Assembly: GCF_010729485.1 (NCBI RefSeq)
Contig: NZ_AP022609.1
Span: 3,472,001 to 3,536,000 of the forward strand
DNA length: 64,000 bases
Origin: Mycolicibacter hiberniae
GTDB taxonomy: Bacteria > Actinomycetota > Actinomycetes > Mycobacteriales > Mycobacteriaceae
Direction: 5' to 3'
Part shown: piece after piece, positions 14,851 to 23,111 of the stretch
Layout of the letters: the number at the start of each line of letters is the position of its first letter
Position numbering within the stretch: the stretch's first letter is position 1
Program-made: the position numbers and the translations under genes
The notes under the pieces: generated by a model
Databases searched by the model: none
What the model saw: the letters and a program-made list of their open reading frames with translations, nothing else
Told to the model about the DNA's origin: nothing

Positions 14851-16332
14851 ATGACCGACTCCAGCATCACCGAATACGACACCCTCTTCATCGGCGGCAA
14901 GTGGACCGCCCCGTCCACCGATCAGGTGATCGAGGTTCGCAGCCCGGCCACCGGCGAGTATGTCGGCAAGGTGCCGCTGGCGGCCAAGGCGGACGTTGAC
15001 AACGCAGTCGCGGCGGCGCGTCGCGCGTTCGACTCCGGCCCGTGGCCGTCGACCCCGCCGGCCGAACGCGCTGCCGTGATCGTCGCCGCAATCAAGCTCA
15101 TGGAAGAGCGCAAGGACCAGTTCACCCGCCTGTTGGGCGCCGAGACCGGCCAGCCCCCCATGAGTGTCGAGACCATGCACTGGATGAGCTCGCTGGGCGC
15201 CCTGAACTTCTTCGCCGGTCCCGCCGTGGACGAGGTCAGCTGGGAAGAGGTTCGCACCGGCGCCTACGGTCAGACGATTGTGCGCCGCGAGCCGATCGGG
15301 GTGGTCGGTGCGATCGTCGCGTGGAACGTGCCGCTGTTCCTTGCGGTCAACAAGCTGGGTCCGGCCCTGCTGGCCGGCTGCACGGTGGTGCTCAAGCCGG
15401 CTGCCGAGACGCCGTTCAGCGCGAACCTGCTGGCGCAGACGTTCGCCGACGCGGGTCTGCCCGAAGGTGTGCTGTCGGTGGTGCCGGGCGGCGCCGAGAC
15501 AGGTCAGGCGCTGACCTCCAACCCGGACGTGGACATCTTCTCCTTCACCGGCAGCTCGGCGGTCGGCAAGGAGATCGGCAAGCGCGCCGCGGAACTGCTC
15601 AAGCCGTGCACGCTGGAACTGGGCGGAAAGTCGGCGTCCATCGTGCTCGAGGACGTCGACCTGGCATCGGCGATCCCGATGCTGGTGTTCTCCGGGATCA
15701 TGAACACCGGGCAGGCGTGCGTTGCCCAAACCCGCATCCTGGCGCCGCGGTCTCGCTACGAGGAAGTCGTCGAGGCCGTCAAGAACTTCGTCGCCGCGCT
15801 GCCGGTCGGTCTGCCGGACGACCCGGCCGCCCAGATCGGTGCGCTGATCAGCGAAAAGCAGCGGGAGCGCGTGGAGGGCTACATCGCCAAGGGCATCGAG
15901 GAGGGGGCGCGGCTGGTCTGCGGCGGCTCACGCCCCACGGGGCGCGAGGAGCTGGCCTCCGGCTTCTTCGTCGAGCCGACCGTCTTCGCCGACGTGGACA
16001 ACTCCATGACCATCGCCCAGGAGGAGATCTTCGGACCGGTGCTGTCGATCATCGCCTACGACACCGAGGACGACGCGGTCGCGATCGCCAACGACTCGGT
16101 GTACGGACTCGCCGGCAGCGTGTGGACCTCCAACGTCGAGCGCGGGATCGAGATCGCCAAGAAGATCCGCACCGGGACGTACGGAATCAACTGGTACGCC
16201 TTCGACCCGTGCTGCCCCTTCGGCGGTTACAAGAACTCCGGGATCGGCCGGGAGAACGGCAAAGAGGGTGTCGAGCACTTCACCCAGCAGAAGAGCGTGC
16301 TGATGCCGATGGGCTACACCCTGGACGCCTGA
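14851..16332 (+). CDS. Aldehyde dehydrogenase (Rv0223c homologue)
   Basis: 493-residue NAD(P)-dependent aldehyde dehydrogenase of normal length. Visible motifs: VAWNVPLFLAVNKLGPALL for the substrate channel, FTGSSAVGKEIGK for cofactor binding, catalytic Glu in LELGGKSAS, catalytic Cys in NTGQACVAQT, EEIFGPVLS and the C-terminal PFGGYKNSGIGRENG. The substrate is probably an aliphatic or sterol-derived aldehyde, inferred only from the KstR-type box upstream. The ATG at 14851 is chosen over an upstream in-frame start that would lie before the -10. Confidence 0.88.
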   Translation: MTDSSITEYDTLFIGGKWTAPSTDQVIEVRSPATGEYVGKVPLAAKADVDNAVAAARRAFDSGPWPSTPPAERAAVIVAAIKLMEERKDQFTRLLGAETGQPPMSVETMHWMSSLGALNFFAGPAVDEVSWEEVRTGAYGQTIVRREPIGVVGAIVAWNVPLFLAVNKLGPALLAGCTVVLKPAAETPFSANLLAQTFADAGLPEGVLSVVPGGAETGQALTSNPDVDIFSFTGSSAVGKEIGKRAAELLKPCTLELGGKSASIVLEDVDLASAIPMLVFSGIMNTGQACVAQTRILAPRSRYEEVVEAVKNFVAALPVGLPDDPAAQIGALISEKQRERVEGYIAKGIEEGARLVCGGSRPTGREELASGFFVEPTVFADVDNSMTIAQEEIFGPVLSIIAYDTEDDAVAIANDSVYGLAGSVWTSNVERGIEIAKKIRTGTYGINWYAFDPCCPFGGYKNSGIGRENGKEGVEHFTQQKSVLMPMGYTLDA

Positions 16333-16384
16333 TCCGGCGCCGGCCCGCCCGGGTTCACCTGCTGTTGCTACAACGGTAAGCCCC

Positions 16385-16390
16385 TATACT
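16385..16390 (+). promoter_or_regulatory. -10 element of the membrane protein gene
   Basis: TATACT, a near-consensus -10, 8 bases before the GTG at 16399. It sits in the 66-base gap after the aldehyde dehydrogenase and indicates an independent leaderless promoter. Confidence 0.5.
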
Positions 16391-16398
16391 GCCGTTCT

Positions 16399-17169
16399 GT
16401 GGGCGTGCTGTCGCGGTTTGCACCATGGGGGCTGTACTGGGTGCTGGTGGGAAATGCTCCGCCGGTGATCGCCGCGGCGGTGGCGCTGGCCGCAGCGTTG
16501 GCCGCCGCGGCCACCGGTCGTGAGCCGTCGCTACGGGTCCTGGCGGGCGGGGCCCTGGCGACGTTCACACTGCTGGCAGTGCTGCCGTGGGGATTTGCCG
16601 CAACACGCAGCTGGCTGCTGCCGTTGAGTTTCGCCGGCCTGCTCGGGACGCTGCTCACCGGCGTCGCCCTGCGCAGATCCGCGGTGGAAGCCGTCGTCAC
16701 GGCCGACGTGGCGGCGCCGGTGGCGCAATCCGAGCTGTTCGCGCCCCTGGTGAAGCGGATGACGTGGGGCTGGCTGGGTGTGCTCGCGGCGATGACGGTC
16801 TGCGCGGCGGTGCCCCCGATCGCACTGGCCGATGCCGCCGTGCGCCAACCGCACGATCCGCTGATCTATCTGTGCCACTGGGTGATTCCGTTTGGGATTC
16901 TCAGTGCGGCGGCGATCGGGTCGCGCCTCCTGACCGACCGGATGACCGCCGGGTTCGGCGATGCGGTGCGTAAGACGAGCTTCGTCGCCTTCATCGACCT
17001 GGAGATCGACCAGCTGTATTACCTTGCCGCCGAACACGCCAACCGCGAGGTCGGCCCCGGCGAGGAGGCCTACAACGTCACCGTCGGCACCAAGGGGACA
17101 CCGTTGGTCGGTGACGAGACCCGCGTGTCGTGGCCGTCGACCTACAAGGTGCGCCAACGGCGCGGCTGA
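16399..17169 (+). CDS. Uncharacterised integral membrane protein
   Basis: 256 residues. Two N-terminal hydrophobic pairs (about residues 8-35 and 48-90), two further helices around residues 125-180, then a soluble C-terminal domain of about 75 residues with FVAFIDLEIDQLYYLAAEHAN. I do not recognise the family. Codon use matches its neighbours. It stands alone between the aldehyde dehydrogenase and the convergent acyl-CoA dehydrogenase, with its own strong -10. Confidence 0.65.
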   Translation: MGVLSRFAPWGLYWVLVGNAPPVIAAAVALAAALAAAATGREPSLRVLAGGALATFTLLAVLPWGFAATRSWLLPLSFAGLLGTLLTGVALRRSAVEAVVTADVAAPVAQSELFAPLVKRMTWGWLGVLAAMTVCAAVPPIALADAAVRQPHDPLIYLCHWVIPFGILSAAAIGSRLLTDRMTAGFGDAVRKTSFVAFIDLEIDQLYYLAAEHANREVGPGEEAYNVTVGTKGTPLVGDETRVSWPSTYKVRQRRG

Positions 17170-17194
17170 ACCCCGGCCGCGCTGACCGATCGCT

Positions 17195-19030
17195 TCAGAA
17201 GGCTTCCTCGGGCAGGTCCATGAGTGCGAGGTCCTCGGTCTCCACGATGCGTCGATCCACCCCGAGGCGGGGTAACACGTTGACGGCGAAGAACTTTGCC
17301 GCACCCACTTTCCCCTGGTAGAAGTGCGCGTGCTCGCCGGAGGCCCCGTGGTCGAGGGCAGTCAGGGCGACCTCGGCCTGGCGCAACAGCAGCCACCCGA
17401 TCACCAGGTCGCCGACTGCCAGCAGGAATCGCACCGAACCCAGGCCCACCCGGTAGAGCTCGCGGGCCTGCTGCTGCGAGCCGAACATGTATCCGGTCAT
17501 GGCGGTCACCATGGCCCGCGTGTCATCGAGCGCGACGGCCAGCTGCTTTCGGGATTCGGTCAGTTCCTCTCGGCCGTCGGCACTGTCGAGGAATTCCTCG
17601 ATCTGAGCGATCAGGTGAGCCAGGGCCACACCGCGATCGCGGGCGATCTTGCGGAAGAAGAAGTCCTGGGCCTGGATGGCGGTGGTGCCCTCGTAGAGCG
17701 AGTCGATCTTCGCGTCCCGGATGTACTGTTCGATCGGATAGTCCTGCAGGAAACCGGAACCACCGAAAGTCTGCAGTGCATCGGTCAGATACTGGTAGGC
17801 CCGTTCGGATCCGACGCCCTTGACGATCGGTAGCAGCAAGTCGTTGACTCGTGCTGCCATCTCGGCGTCGGCGCCCGAAACCTGCAACGCCACCTCATCG
17901 TTCTGGTGCGCCGCGGTGTAGAGGTACAGGGCCCGCATCCCCTCGGCGTAGATCTTCTGCATCATCAGAGCACGCCGCACATCCGGGTGGTGGATGATCG
18001 TCACCCGCGGCGCGGTCTTGTCGGTCATCTGCGTCATGTCCGCACCCTGAATACGGGTTTTGGCGTATTCCAGCGCATTGAGATATCCGGTGGACAGCGT
18101 AGCGATTGCCTTGGTACCCACCATCATTCGCGCGTACTCGATGACATGGAACATCTGCGCTATGCCGTTGCGGGTGTCTCCGACCAACCAGCCTTTCGCC
18201 GGGACGCCGTGCTGGCCGAAGGTCAGCTCGCAGGTGGTCGAAACCTTCAGTCCCATCTTGTGTTCCAGTCCGGTGACGAACACCCCGTTACGCTCGCCGG
18301 GTTCCCCGGTCTGGGGATCGGGCAGGAATTTCGGCACCAGGAACAGGCTCAGCCCCTTGGTACCCGGCCCGGCGCCCTCGGGACGGGCCAGGGTCATATG
18401 CATGATGTTCTCGAACATGTCGTCGGTGTCGCCGTTGGTGATGAACCGCTTCACCCCGTCGATATGCCAACTGCCGTCGGGCTGCTCGACGGCCTTGGTG
18501 CGGCCCGCACCGACATCGGAGCCGGCGTCCGGTTCGGTGAGAACCATGGTGGCGGCCCAGTTCCGGTCGACCACCATCGACGCCCAGTGCCGTTGCTGCT
18601 CGTTGCCCAGGTCGTAGAGGATGTTGGCGAAGATCGGACCGGCCATGAACATGAACACGGCGGGGTTGGCGCCCAACGCCAGTTCGTTGATCGCCCAGGA
18701 CACCATCGATGGCGCCGGCACCCCACCGACTTCCTCGCGCAGGCCGATGCGGAACCATTCGCCCTCCCGCCAGGCCCGCAACGACTCCTTGAAGGGTTCC
18801 GGCAGCGACACGCTGTGCGTGGCCGGGTCGAACACCGGCGGGTGACGGTCGCTGTCGGCGAATGACGCCGCCACGGGCCCCTCGGCCAGCCGGGCGGCTT
18901 CTGACAGCATCTGGCGGACGGTGTCGCCGTCGAGATCGCCGAACGCGTCGCCGGCCAGGCATTTCTCCAGGTCGAGCATCTCGAAGAGGTTGAATTCCAG
19001 GTCGCGCACATTGCTCTTGTAGTGACCCAT
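17195..19030 (-). CDS. FadE5-like acyl-CoA dehydrogenase
   Basis: 611 residues, the length of mycobacterial FadE5 (Rv0244c), and begins [20 protein letters not shown] like that protein. Long-type ACAD with an extra C-terminal domain. Seen are [19 protein letters not shown] (FAD/substrate loop), the catalytic Glu in [15 protein letters not shown] and [20 protein letters not shown]. Catalyses the first beta-oxidation step on medium to long acyl-CoA. Start at 19030 follows the FadE5 alignment; an upstream GTG at 19045 is possible. It is probably a FadE5 paralogue, since FadE5 itself maps elsewhere in M. tuberculosis. Confidence 0.85.
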   Translation of the reverse strand: MGHYKSNVRDLEFNLFEMLDLEKCLAGDAFGDLDGDTVRQMLSEAARLAEGPVAASFADSDRHPPVFDPATHSVSLPEPFKESLRAWREGEWFRIGLREEVGGVPAPSMVSWAINELALGANPAVFMFMAGPIFANILYDLGNEQQRHWASMVVDRNWAATMVLTEPDAGSDVGAGRTKAVEQPDGSWHIDGVKRFITNGDTDDMFENIMHMTLARPEGAGPGTKGLSLFLVPKFLPDPQTGEPGERNGVFVTGLEHKMGLKVSTTCELTFGQHGVPAKGWLVGDTRNGIAQMFHVIEYARMMVGTKAIATLSTGYLNALEYAKTRIQGADMTQMTDKTAPRVTIIHHPDVRRALMMQKIYAEGMRALYLYTAAHQNDEVALQVSGADAEMAARVNDLLLPIVKGVGSERAYQYLTDALQTFGGSGFLQDYPIEQYIRDAKIDSLYEGTTAIQAQDFFFRKIARDRGVALAHLIAQIEEFLDSADGREELTESRKQLAVALDDTRAMVTAMTGYMFGSQQQARELYRVGLGSVRFLLAVGDLVIGWLLLRQAEVALTALDHGASGEHAHFYQGKVGAAKFFAVNVLPRLGVDRRIVETEDLALMDLPEEAF

Positions 19031-19081
19031 AGCTCCAGAATGCACCTGCAGGCGCGCAGGCCGGGTGGAATTGGGCAGCTT

Positions 19082-19708
19082 CTAACGCACTACGTGTAAT
19101 CCCCACTGGCGAAGGAATGGGTCCAGCAGGACGAAGTCGGTGGAGTAGTCGTCGTCCACCGGTCCGCCCATCAGCAGACCGACCGCGCTGACGGTGCCGT
19201 CCGGGTTGACCACATAACCGGGACTGCCGCTGTCGCCGATGGTGCTGTATACATCCGTCTCCACAAGGTTGCCGATGATGGCGCTGACAGGACCGCAGGT
19301 TTCACCGGTCTGGGCACCGATCTTGCAGATCGTCATCCCTACGTGAATCTGGTCGGCGGTCAGCACGTTGGCCACCAGGTAACGGCCGGCGATTTTGGGG
19401 TTAGGTCGACCGGCCGCCGGGTCGAGCCGGATGATGGCGGCGTCGCGGTCCTCGCCGTTGTCTTCGCTCGCGGTGATACGTCCCAGCGGCGTCTCGAAGG
19501 CGTCGGTCCATTCCGACCCGTCGTGCGAGTCGCAGTGACCGCTGGTCAGCAGGTAATAGTCACCCTCGTCGTTTTGGGTGACGAAACCCGCTGTGCAGCT
19601 GCTGTTGTCGTCCAGCAGTTCGATGCCCGGCATCGGGGCGGCCGAGGCCACACCGGCCAACGCCAATCCCGCCCACGCCACCGCGCCCGCCGCTACGAAC
19701 CTCGCCAT
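19082..19708 (-). CDS. Secreted chymotrypsin-like serine protease (S1 family)
   Basis: 208 residues with a Sec signal peptide (MARFVAAGAVAWAGLALAGV, cleavage likely after ASA). Mature part of about 185 residues, like streptogrisin-type proteases. The triad is visible: His in LLTSGHC, Asp in DRDAAIIRLD, Ser in IGDSGSP; paired Cys residues flank them (SCTAG/SGHC, TICKIG/ETCGPV). Its ATG overlaps the stop of the nat gene (ATGA), so it is translated with nat. There is no obvious pro-domain. Substrate unknown. The pairing of an exported protease with a cytoplasmic acetyltransferase is odd. Confidence 0.82.
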   Translation of the reverse strand: MARFVAAGAVAWAGLALAGVASAAPMPGIELLDDNSSCTAGFVTQNDEGDYYLLTSGHCDSHDGSEWTDAFETPLGRITASEDNGEDRDAAIIRLDPAAGRPNPKIAGRYLVANVLTADQIHVGMTICKIGAQTGETCGPVSAIIGNLVETDVYSTIGDSGSPGYVVNPDGTVSAVGLLMGGPVDDDYSTDFVLLDPFLRQWGLHVVR

Positions 19709-20574
19709 CAGGTGTCCAACACCGCGGCCACGGTGGCTTCGATGTCGCCCAGTCCGGTCAGATCGATACCGAAGCGTTCGCTCAGCGCGGCACACACCTG
19801 TGCGGCGTCGCTGAACCTGACCCGCTCGGTACCGCCGCCGGCGTGGACGGCCAGGTTGCGCCCCCGCAGGTTCCAGCGCGCGTCATCGGTGACCAGTGCC
19901 GCGCTGAGGCCGACGACGAAGTTCGACTCGGGGTAGGTGGACACGTACCAGCTGCCCACCTGCATGTCGATCAGTGGCCTCGGCTGCATCGCCAGGACAT
20001 ACAGCGGCCGCCAGCGCTGGCCGATCATGGTCTCCAACACGTATTCGGCACCGTGTTCGCGCAGCCGAAACGGCTCATGGGAGGTCTGCTGGACGGCATC
20101 GGGGACCAGGGGGATCGGGGCCGTCGGCGTCTGTCCGCCGAAGCCGACGTCGACCAGATACCGCTGATCCGAGCCGGGGATGGTCACCGCCAGAGCCTGG
20201 TGGGTCTGGGGGCGCGGCGGGCCGTCCAACCCTTCGGGTGTCATCCACACCACCCGTGCGGCCAACCGCTGGGGGGCGAACCCGAGCTCGTCGAGCACCT
20301 CGAACATCAGGTTGTTGTGCTCGTAGCAGTAGCCGCCCCGCGCCCGGGTCACCAGCTTGGCGGTCAGCGCCGCTGCGCTGAGGTCGACCACCGGGACACC
20401 GGTCAACGGGTCGAGATTCTCGAACGGGATGCGTCGGACATGTGCGGCCACCAGGGCGGCCAGGGTCTCCAACGTCGGCTCGGTTGCACCGCGGTAGGAG
20501 ACACGGTCGAAGTACGCCTGCAGGTTGATACGGAACTCCCCTCGGGGGCCGGACAGTGCGCTGATGTTATCCAT
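19708..20574 (-). CDS. nat: Arylamine N-acetyltransferase
   Basis: 288-residue NAT that transfers acetyl (or propionyl) from CoA to arylamines and hydrazines, and in mycobacteria is tied to sterol catabolism. The Cys-His-Asp triad is seen: C83 in RGGYCYEHN, His in RPQTHQALAV, Asp in YLVDVGFGGQTPT. VSYRGATEPTLETL and RIPFENLDPLTGVPV match M. tuberculosis Nat, but the N terminus is about 13 residues longer. In M. tuberculosis nat (Rv3566c) sits in the KstR-controlled hsa cluster; here it lies alone but keeps a perfect KstR box upstream (20607-20620), so it is a moved or second copy. The downstream protease overlaps its stop. Confidence 0.9.
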   Translation of the reverse strand: MDNISALSGPRGEFRINLQAYFDRVSYRGATEPTLETLAALVAAHVRRIPFENLDPLTGVPVVDLSAAALTAKLVTRARGGYCYEHNNLMFEVLDELGFAPQRLAARVVWMTPEGLDGPPRPQTHQALAVTIPGSDQRYLVDVGFGGQTPTAPIPLVPDAVQQTSHEPFRLREHGAEYVLETMIGQRWRPLYVLAMQPRPLIDMQVGSWYVSTYPESNFVVGLSAALVTDDARWNLRGRNLAVHAGGGTERVRFSDAAQVCAALSERFGIDLTGLGDIEATVAAVLDT

Positions 20575-20606
20575 TCGCGGGTCAGAGCCGGTAGCATGGG
20601 CAAAAC

Positions 20607-20620
20607 TAGAACACGTTCCA
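20607..20620. promoter_or_regulatory. KstR-type operator between nat and the PlsC-type gene
   Basis: TAGAACACGTTCCA matches TNNAACNNGTTNNA fully. It lies in the 61-base gap between divergent nat (start 20574) and the acyltransferase (start 20636), so one repressor dimer could control both units. A TAGCAT -10 for the plus strand is at 20592-20597; TAGTTT on the minus strand overlaps the box edge. Confidence 0.65.
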
Positions 20621-20635
20621 ATTAAGGGGGTCGGG

Positions 20636-21457
20636 GTGGACACGCCGGACAACGACTGGTCGCACGACTCTGCCAGGCCTGTCACGAAATGGGATCCGGG
20701 CCTGACCGAACGCGTCATGGGTCTGCTGCGGCCGTTCATCAAGGGCTATCACCGCGCCGAGATACGGGGCTTGGAGTCGTTCCCCAACGGCGGCGCCCTG
20801 GTGGTCTCGAACCATTCCGGCGGCCTGTTCCCGATGGACGTGCCGGTGTTCGCCACCGGGTTCTACGACACCTTCGGCTATGAGCGTCCGGTGTACACGC
20901 TGAGCCATGACCTGATCTTCACCGGGTACACCGCCGACTTCTTCCGCAAGACCGGCTTCATCCCGGCAAACCATGCCAACGCCGACGAAGCCCTGCGCTC
21001 CGGTGGTGTGGTGGTGGTCTTCCCGGGCGGTGACTACGACGTCTACCGGCCCACCCTGGCTGAGAACACGGTCGACTTCGGCGGGCGCAAAGGCTATATC
21101 CGCGCTGCGATCAACGCCGGAGTGCCCCTTGTGCCGACCGTCGCGATCGGCGGCCAGGAAAGCCAGCTCTACCTGTCGCGCGGCACCGGGCTGGCCAAGG
21201 CCCTGCGGCTGGACAAGCTGATGCGGGTCAAGATTCTGCCGATCTCGTTCGGTTTCCCCTTCGGTCTTTCCGCGGTGTTGCCGGTCAATGTGCCGCTGCC
21301 CACCAAGATCGTCATGCAGGTGTGTGAGCCGATCGACATTGTCGCCGAGTTCGGACAGGACCCGGACATCGACGTCGTCGACGCCTATGTGCGTGCCGTC
21401 ATGCAAGACGCGCTGGATCGGCTCGCCCGCGAGCGCCGTCTCCCGATCCTGGGCTGA
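20636..21457 (+). CDS. PlsC/LPLAT-type acyltransferase (Rv1428c-like)
   Basis: 273-residue lysophospholipid or acylglycerol acyltransferase-like protein. The active-site segment reads VVSNHSGGLFPMD, that is H-X7-D rather than the classic H-X4-D, as in MGAT/DGAT-like LPLATs; a second conserved block is VVVFPGGDYDVYRPT and a third GVPLVPTVAIGG. No transmembrane helix is obvious. GTG start with AAGGGGG at good distance. It is followed after 5 bases by an acyl-CoA synthetase gene, as Rv1428c is next to fadD12 in M. tuberculosis, so the pair probably activates and transfers an acyl chain. The KstR-type box lies 16 bases upstream. Confidence 0.8.
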   Translation: MDTPDNDWSHDSARPVTKWDPGLTERVMGLLRPFIKGYHRAEIRGLESFPNGGALVVSNHSGGLFPMDVPVFATGFYDTFGYERPVYTLSHDLIFTGYTADFFRKTGFIPANHANADEALRSGGVVVVFPGGDYDVYRPTLAENTVDFGGRKGYIRAAINAGVPLVPTVAIGGQESQLYLSRGTGLAKALRLDKLMRVKILPISFGFPFGLSAVLPVNVPLPTKIVMQVCEPIDIVAEFGQDPDIDVVDAYVRAVMQDALDRLARERRLPILG

Positions 21458-21462
21458 CCGGT

Positions 21463-23094
21463 ATGGCCCCGTTGGACTCTCTGAACCGGGTCGGCTCGAT
21501 GCTGGCCACTTTCACCCGCGTCGGGCTGCTGGCGCCGATGCGCCCCGACAAGTACGTCCGGATCGCCGCCGCGGCCGTCCGCGAGGGCGGCACCACCACC
21601 ACCGGAATCGCCATGGCGGCCCAACGGTGCGGTGACCGGCCGGCGGTCATCGACGAGCGCGGCATGTGCACCTACGCCGAACTCGACCGGCGCTGCGACG
21701 CGCTGGCCGTCGGCCTGCGCGGGCTGGGGGGCCAGCCGCCGCGAGCGGTCGCGCTGATGTGCCGTAACCATCGCGGGTTCATCGAGGCGCTGGCGGCCGC
21801 CAACCGGATCGGCGCCGACGTACTGCTGCTCAATACCAGTTTCGCCGGGCCCGCCCTGGCTGAAGTCGTCGCCCGCGAGAACGTGGACCTGATCGTCTAC
21901 GACGAAGAGTTCACCCCGGCAGTGGATCTGGCCGTTCCCGCCGACTCGGGTTGCACACGGGTGGTGAGCTGGGCCGATGGCGCGATCGCCGGATTGACCA
22001 CCGACGAGCTGATCGACGCGAACGCCGGACGCCGGCCGGCAAAGCCATCCCGCTCGGGCAAACTGGTGATGCTCACCTCTGGAACCACCGGCACACCCAA
22101 GGGGGCGCGCCGCTCCGGTCGCGGCGGTGGCGGCGTCGCCGACCTGCAGGCCATCTTCGACCGGATCCCCTGGCACACCGAGGAAGCCGTGGTCATCGCC
22201 GCCCCGATGTTCCACGCCTGGGGGTTCTCCCAGCTGGCATTGGCGCTGACCATGGCCTGCACGATCGTCACCCGCCGCAAGTTCGATCCCGAGGCCACTC
22301 TGGCGTTGATCGAGCGGCATCAGGCGACCGGGCTGTGTGTGGTACCGGTGATGTTCGACCGGATCATGGCACTGCCCGACGAAGTTCGCGCCCAATACCC
22401 TTGCAGGTCACTGCGCTTCGCCACAGCATCCGGTTCGCGGATGCGGCCCGACGTGGTGACGGCGTTCATGGACGCCTTCGGCGACGTGGTTTACAACAAC
22501 TACAACGCGACCGAGGCCGGCATGATCGCGCTGGCCACCCCGCAAGACCTGCGGCACTGTCCCGACACCGCCGGACGGCCCGCGCCGGGCACCGAGATCC
22601 GGATTCTGGACGGCGAACTCGCCGAAATCCCGCCGGGATCGACCGGGCAGATCTTCGTTCGCAACTCCTCGCAGTTCGACGGCTACACCGGCGGGGAGTC
22701 CAAGATGTTCCACGACGGATTCATGGCATCCGGCGACCTGGGCTACATCGACGACGCCGGAAGGCTGTTCGTGGTGGGCCGAGACGACGAGATGATCGTC
22801 TCCGGCGGCGAGAACGTCTATCCGATCGAGACCGAGAAGGCCCTGACCAACCATCCCGCCGTGGCCGAGGCCGCCGTCCTGGGTGTCGACGACGCCGAAT
22901 ACGGGCAGCGCCTGGTGGCCTTCGTGGTGCTGGAGCCCGGCGCCGCGGCCTCGGTTGAGGAACTCAAACAGCACGTCCGCGACAACCTGGCCGGGTACAA
23001 GGTTCCGCGGGCCATCACCATCATGGACGCGTTGCCGCGCAACAACACCGGCAAGGTCGTGCGTCGCGAGCTGCAAGCCCTCGCCGCCGACTAG
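21463..23094 (+). CDS. Acyl-CoA synthetase (FadD12-like)
   Basis: 543-residue ANL-family adenylate-forming ligase that activates fatty or related acids as CoA thioesters. Seen: P-loop LTSGTTGTPKGARRS, the aromatic APMFHAWGFSQ, the NNYNATEAGM A5-type motif, SGDLGYIDDAGRLFVVGRDDE and the terminal catalytic Lys in NNTGKVVRREL. Size and partner resemble M. tuberculosis FadD12 (Rv1427c) beside Rv1428c. It is translated directly after the acyltransferase and ends four bases from the convergent WS/DGAT gene. Chain-length preference cannot be told. Confidence 0.85.
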   Translation: MAPLDSLNRVGSMLATFTRVGLLAPMRPDKYVRIAAAAVREGGTTTTGIAMAAQRCGDRPAVIDERGMCTYAELDRRCDALAVGLRGLGGQPPRAVALMCRNHRGFIEALAAANRIGADVLLLNTSFAGPALAEVVARENVDLIVYDEEFTPAVDLAVPADSGCTRVVSWADGAIAGLTTDELIDANAGRRPAKPSRSGKLVMLTSGTTGTPKGARRSGRGGGGVADLQAIFDRIPWHTEEAVVIAAPMFHAWGFSQLALALTMACTIVTRRKFDPEATLALIERHQATGLCVVPVMFDRIMALPDEVRAQYPCRSLRFATASGSRMRPDVVTAFMDAFGDVVYNNYNATEAGMIALATPQDLRHCPDTAGRPAPGTEIRILDGELAEIPPGSTGQIFVRNSSQFDGYTGGESKMFHDGFMASGDLGYIDDAGRLFVVGRDDEMIVSGGENVYPIETEKALTNHPAVAEAAVLGVDDAEYGQRLVAFVVLEPGAAASVEELKQHVRDNLAGYKVPRAITIMDALPRNNTGKVVRRELQALAAD

Positions 23095-23111
23095 GCCCCT
23101 AGGCCGGGGCC
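23094..23111. terminator. Short hairpin between fadD12-like and WS/DGAT genes
   Basis: GGCCCC-TAGGCC-GGGGCC across both stop codons of the convergent genes. Six-base GC arms, no U-tract. Could act for both directions as a mycobacterial I-shaped terminator. Confidence 0.35.
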
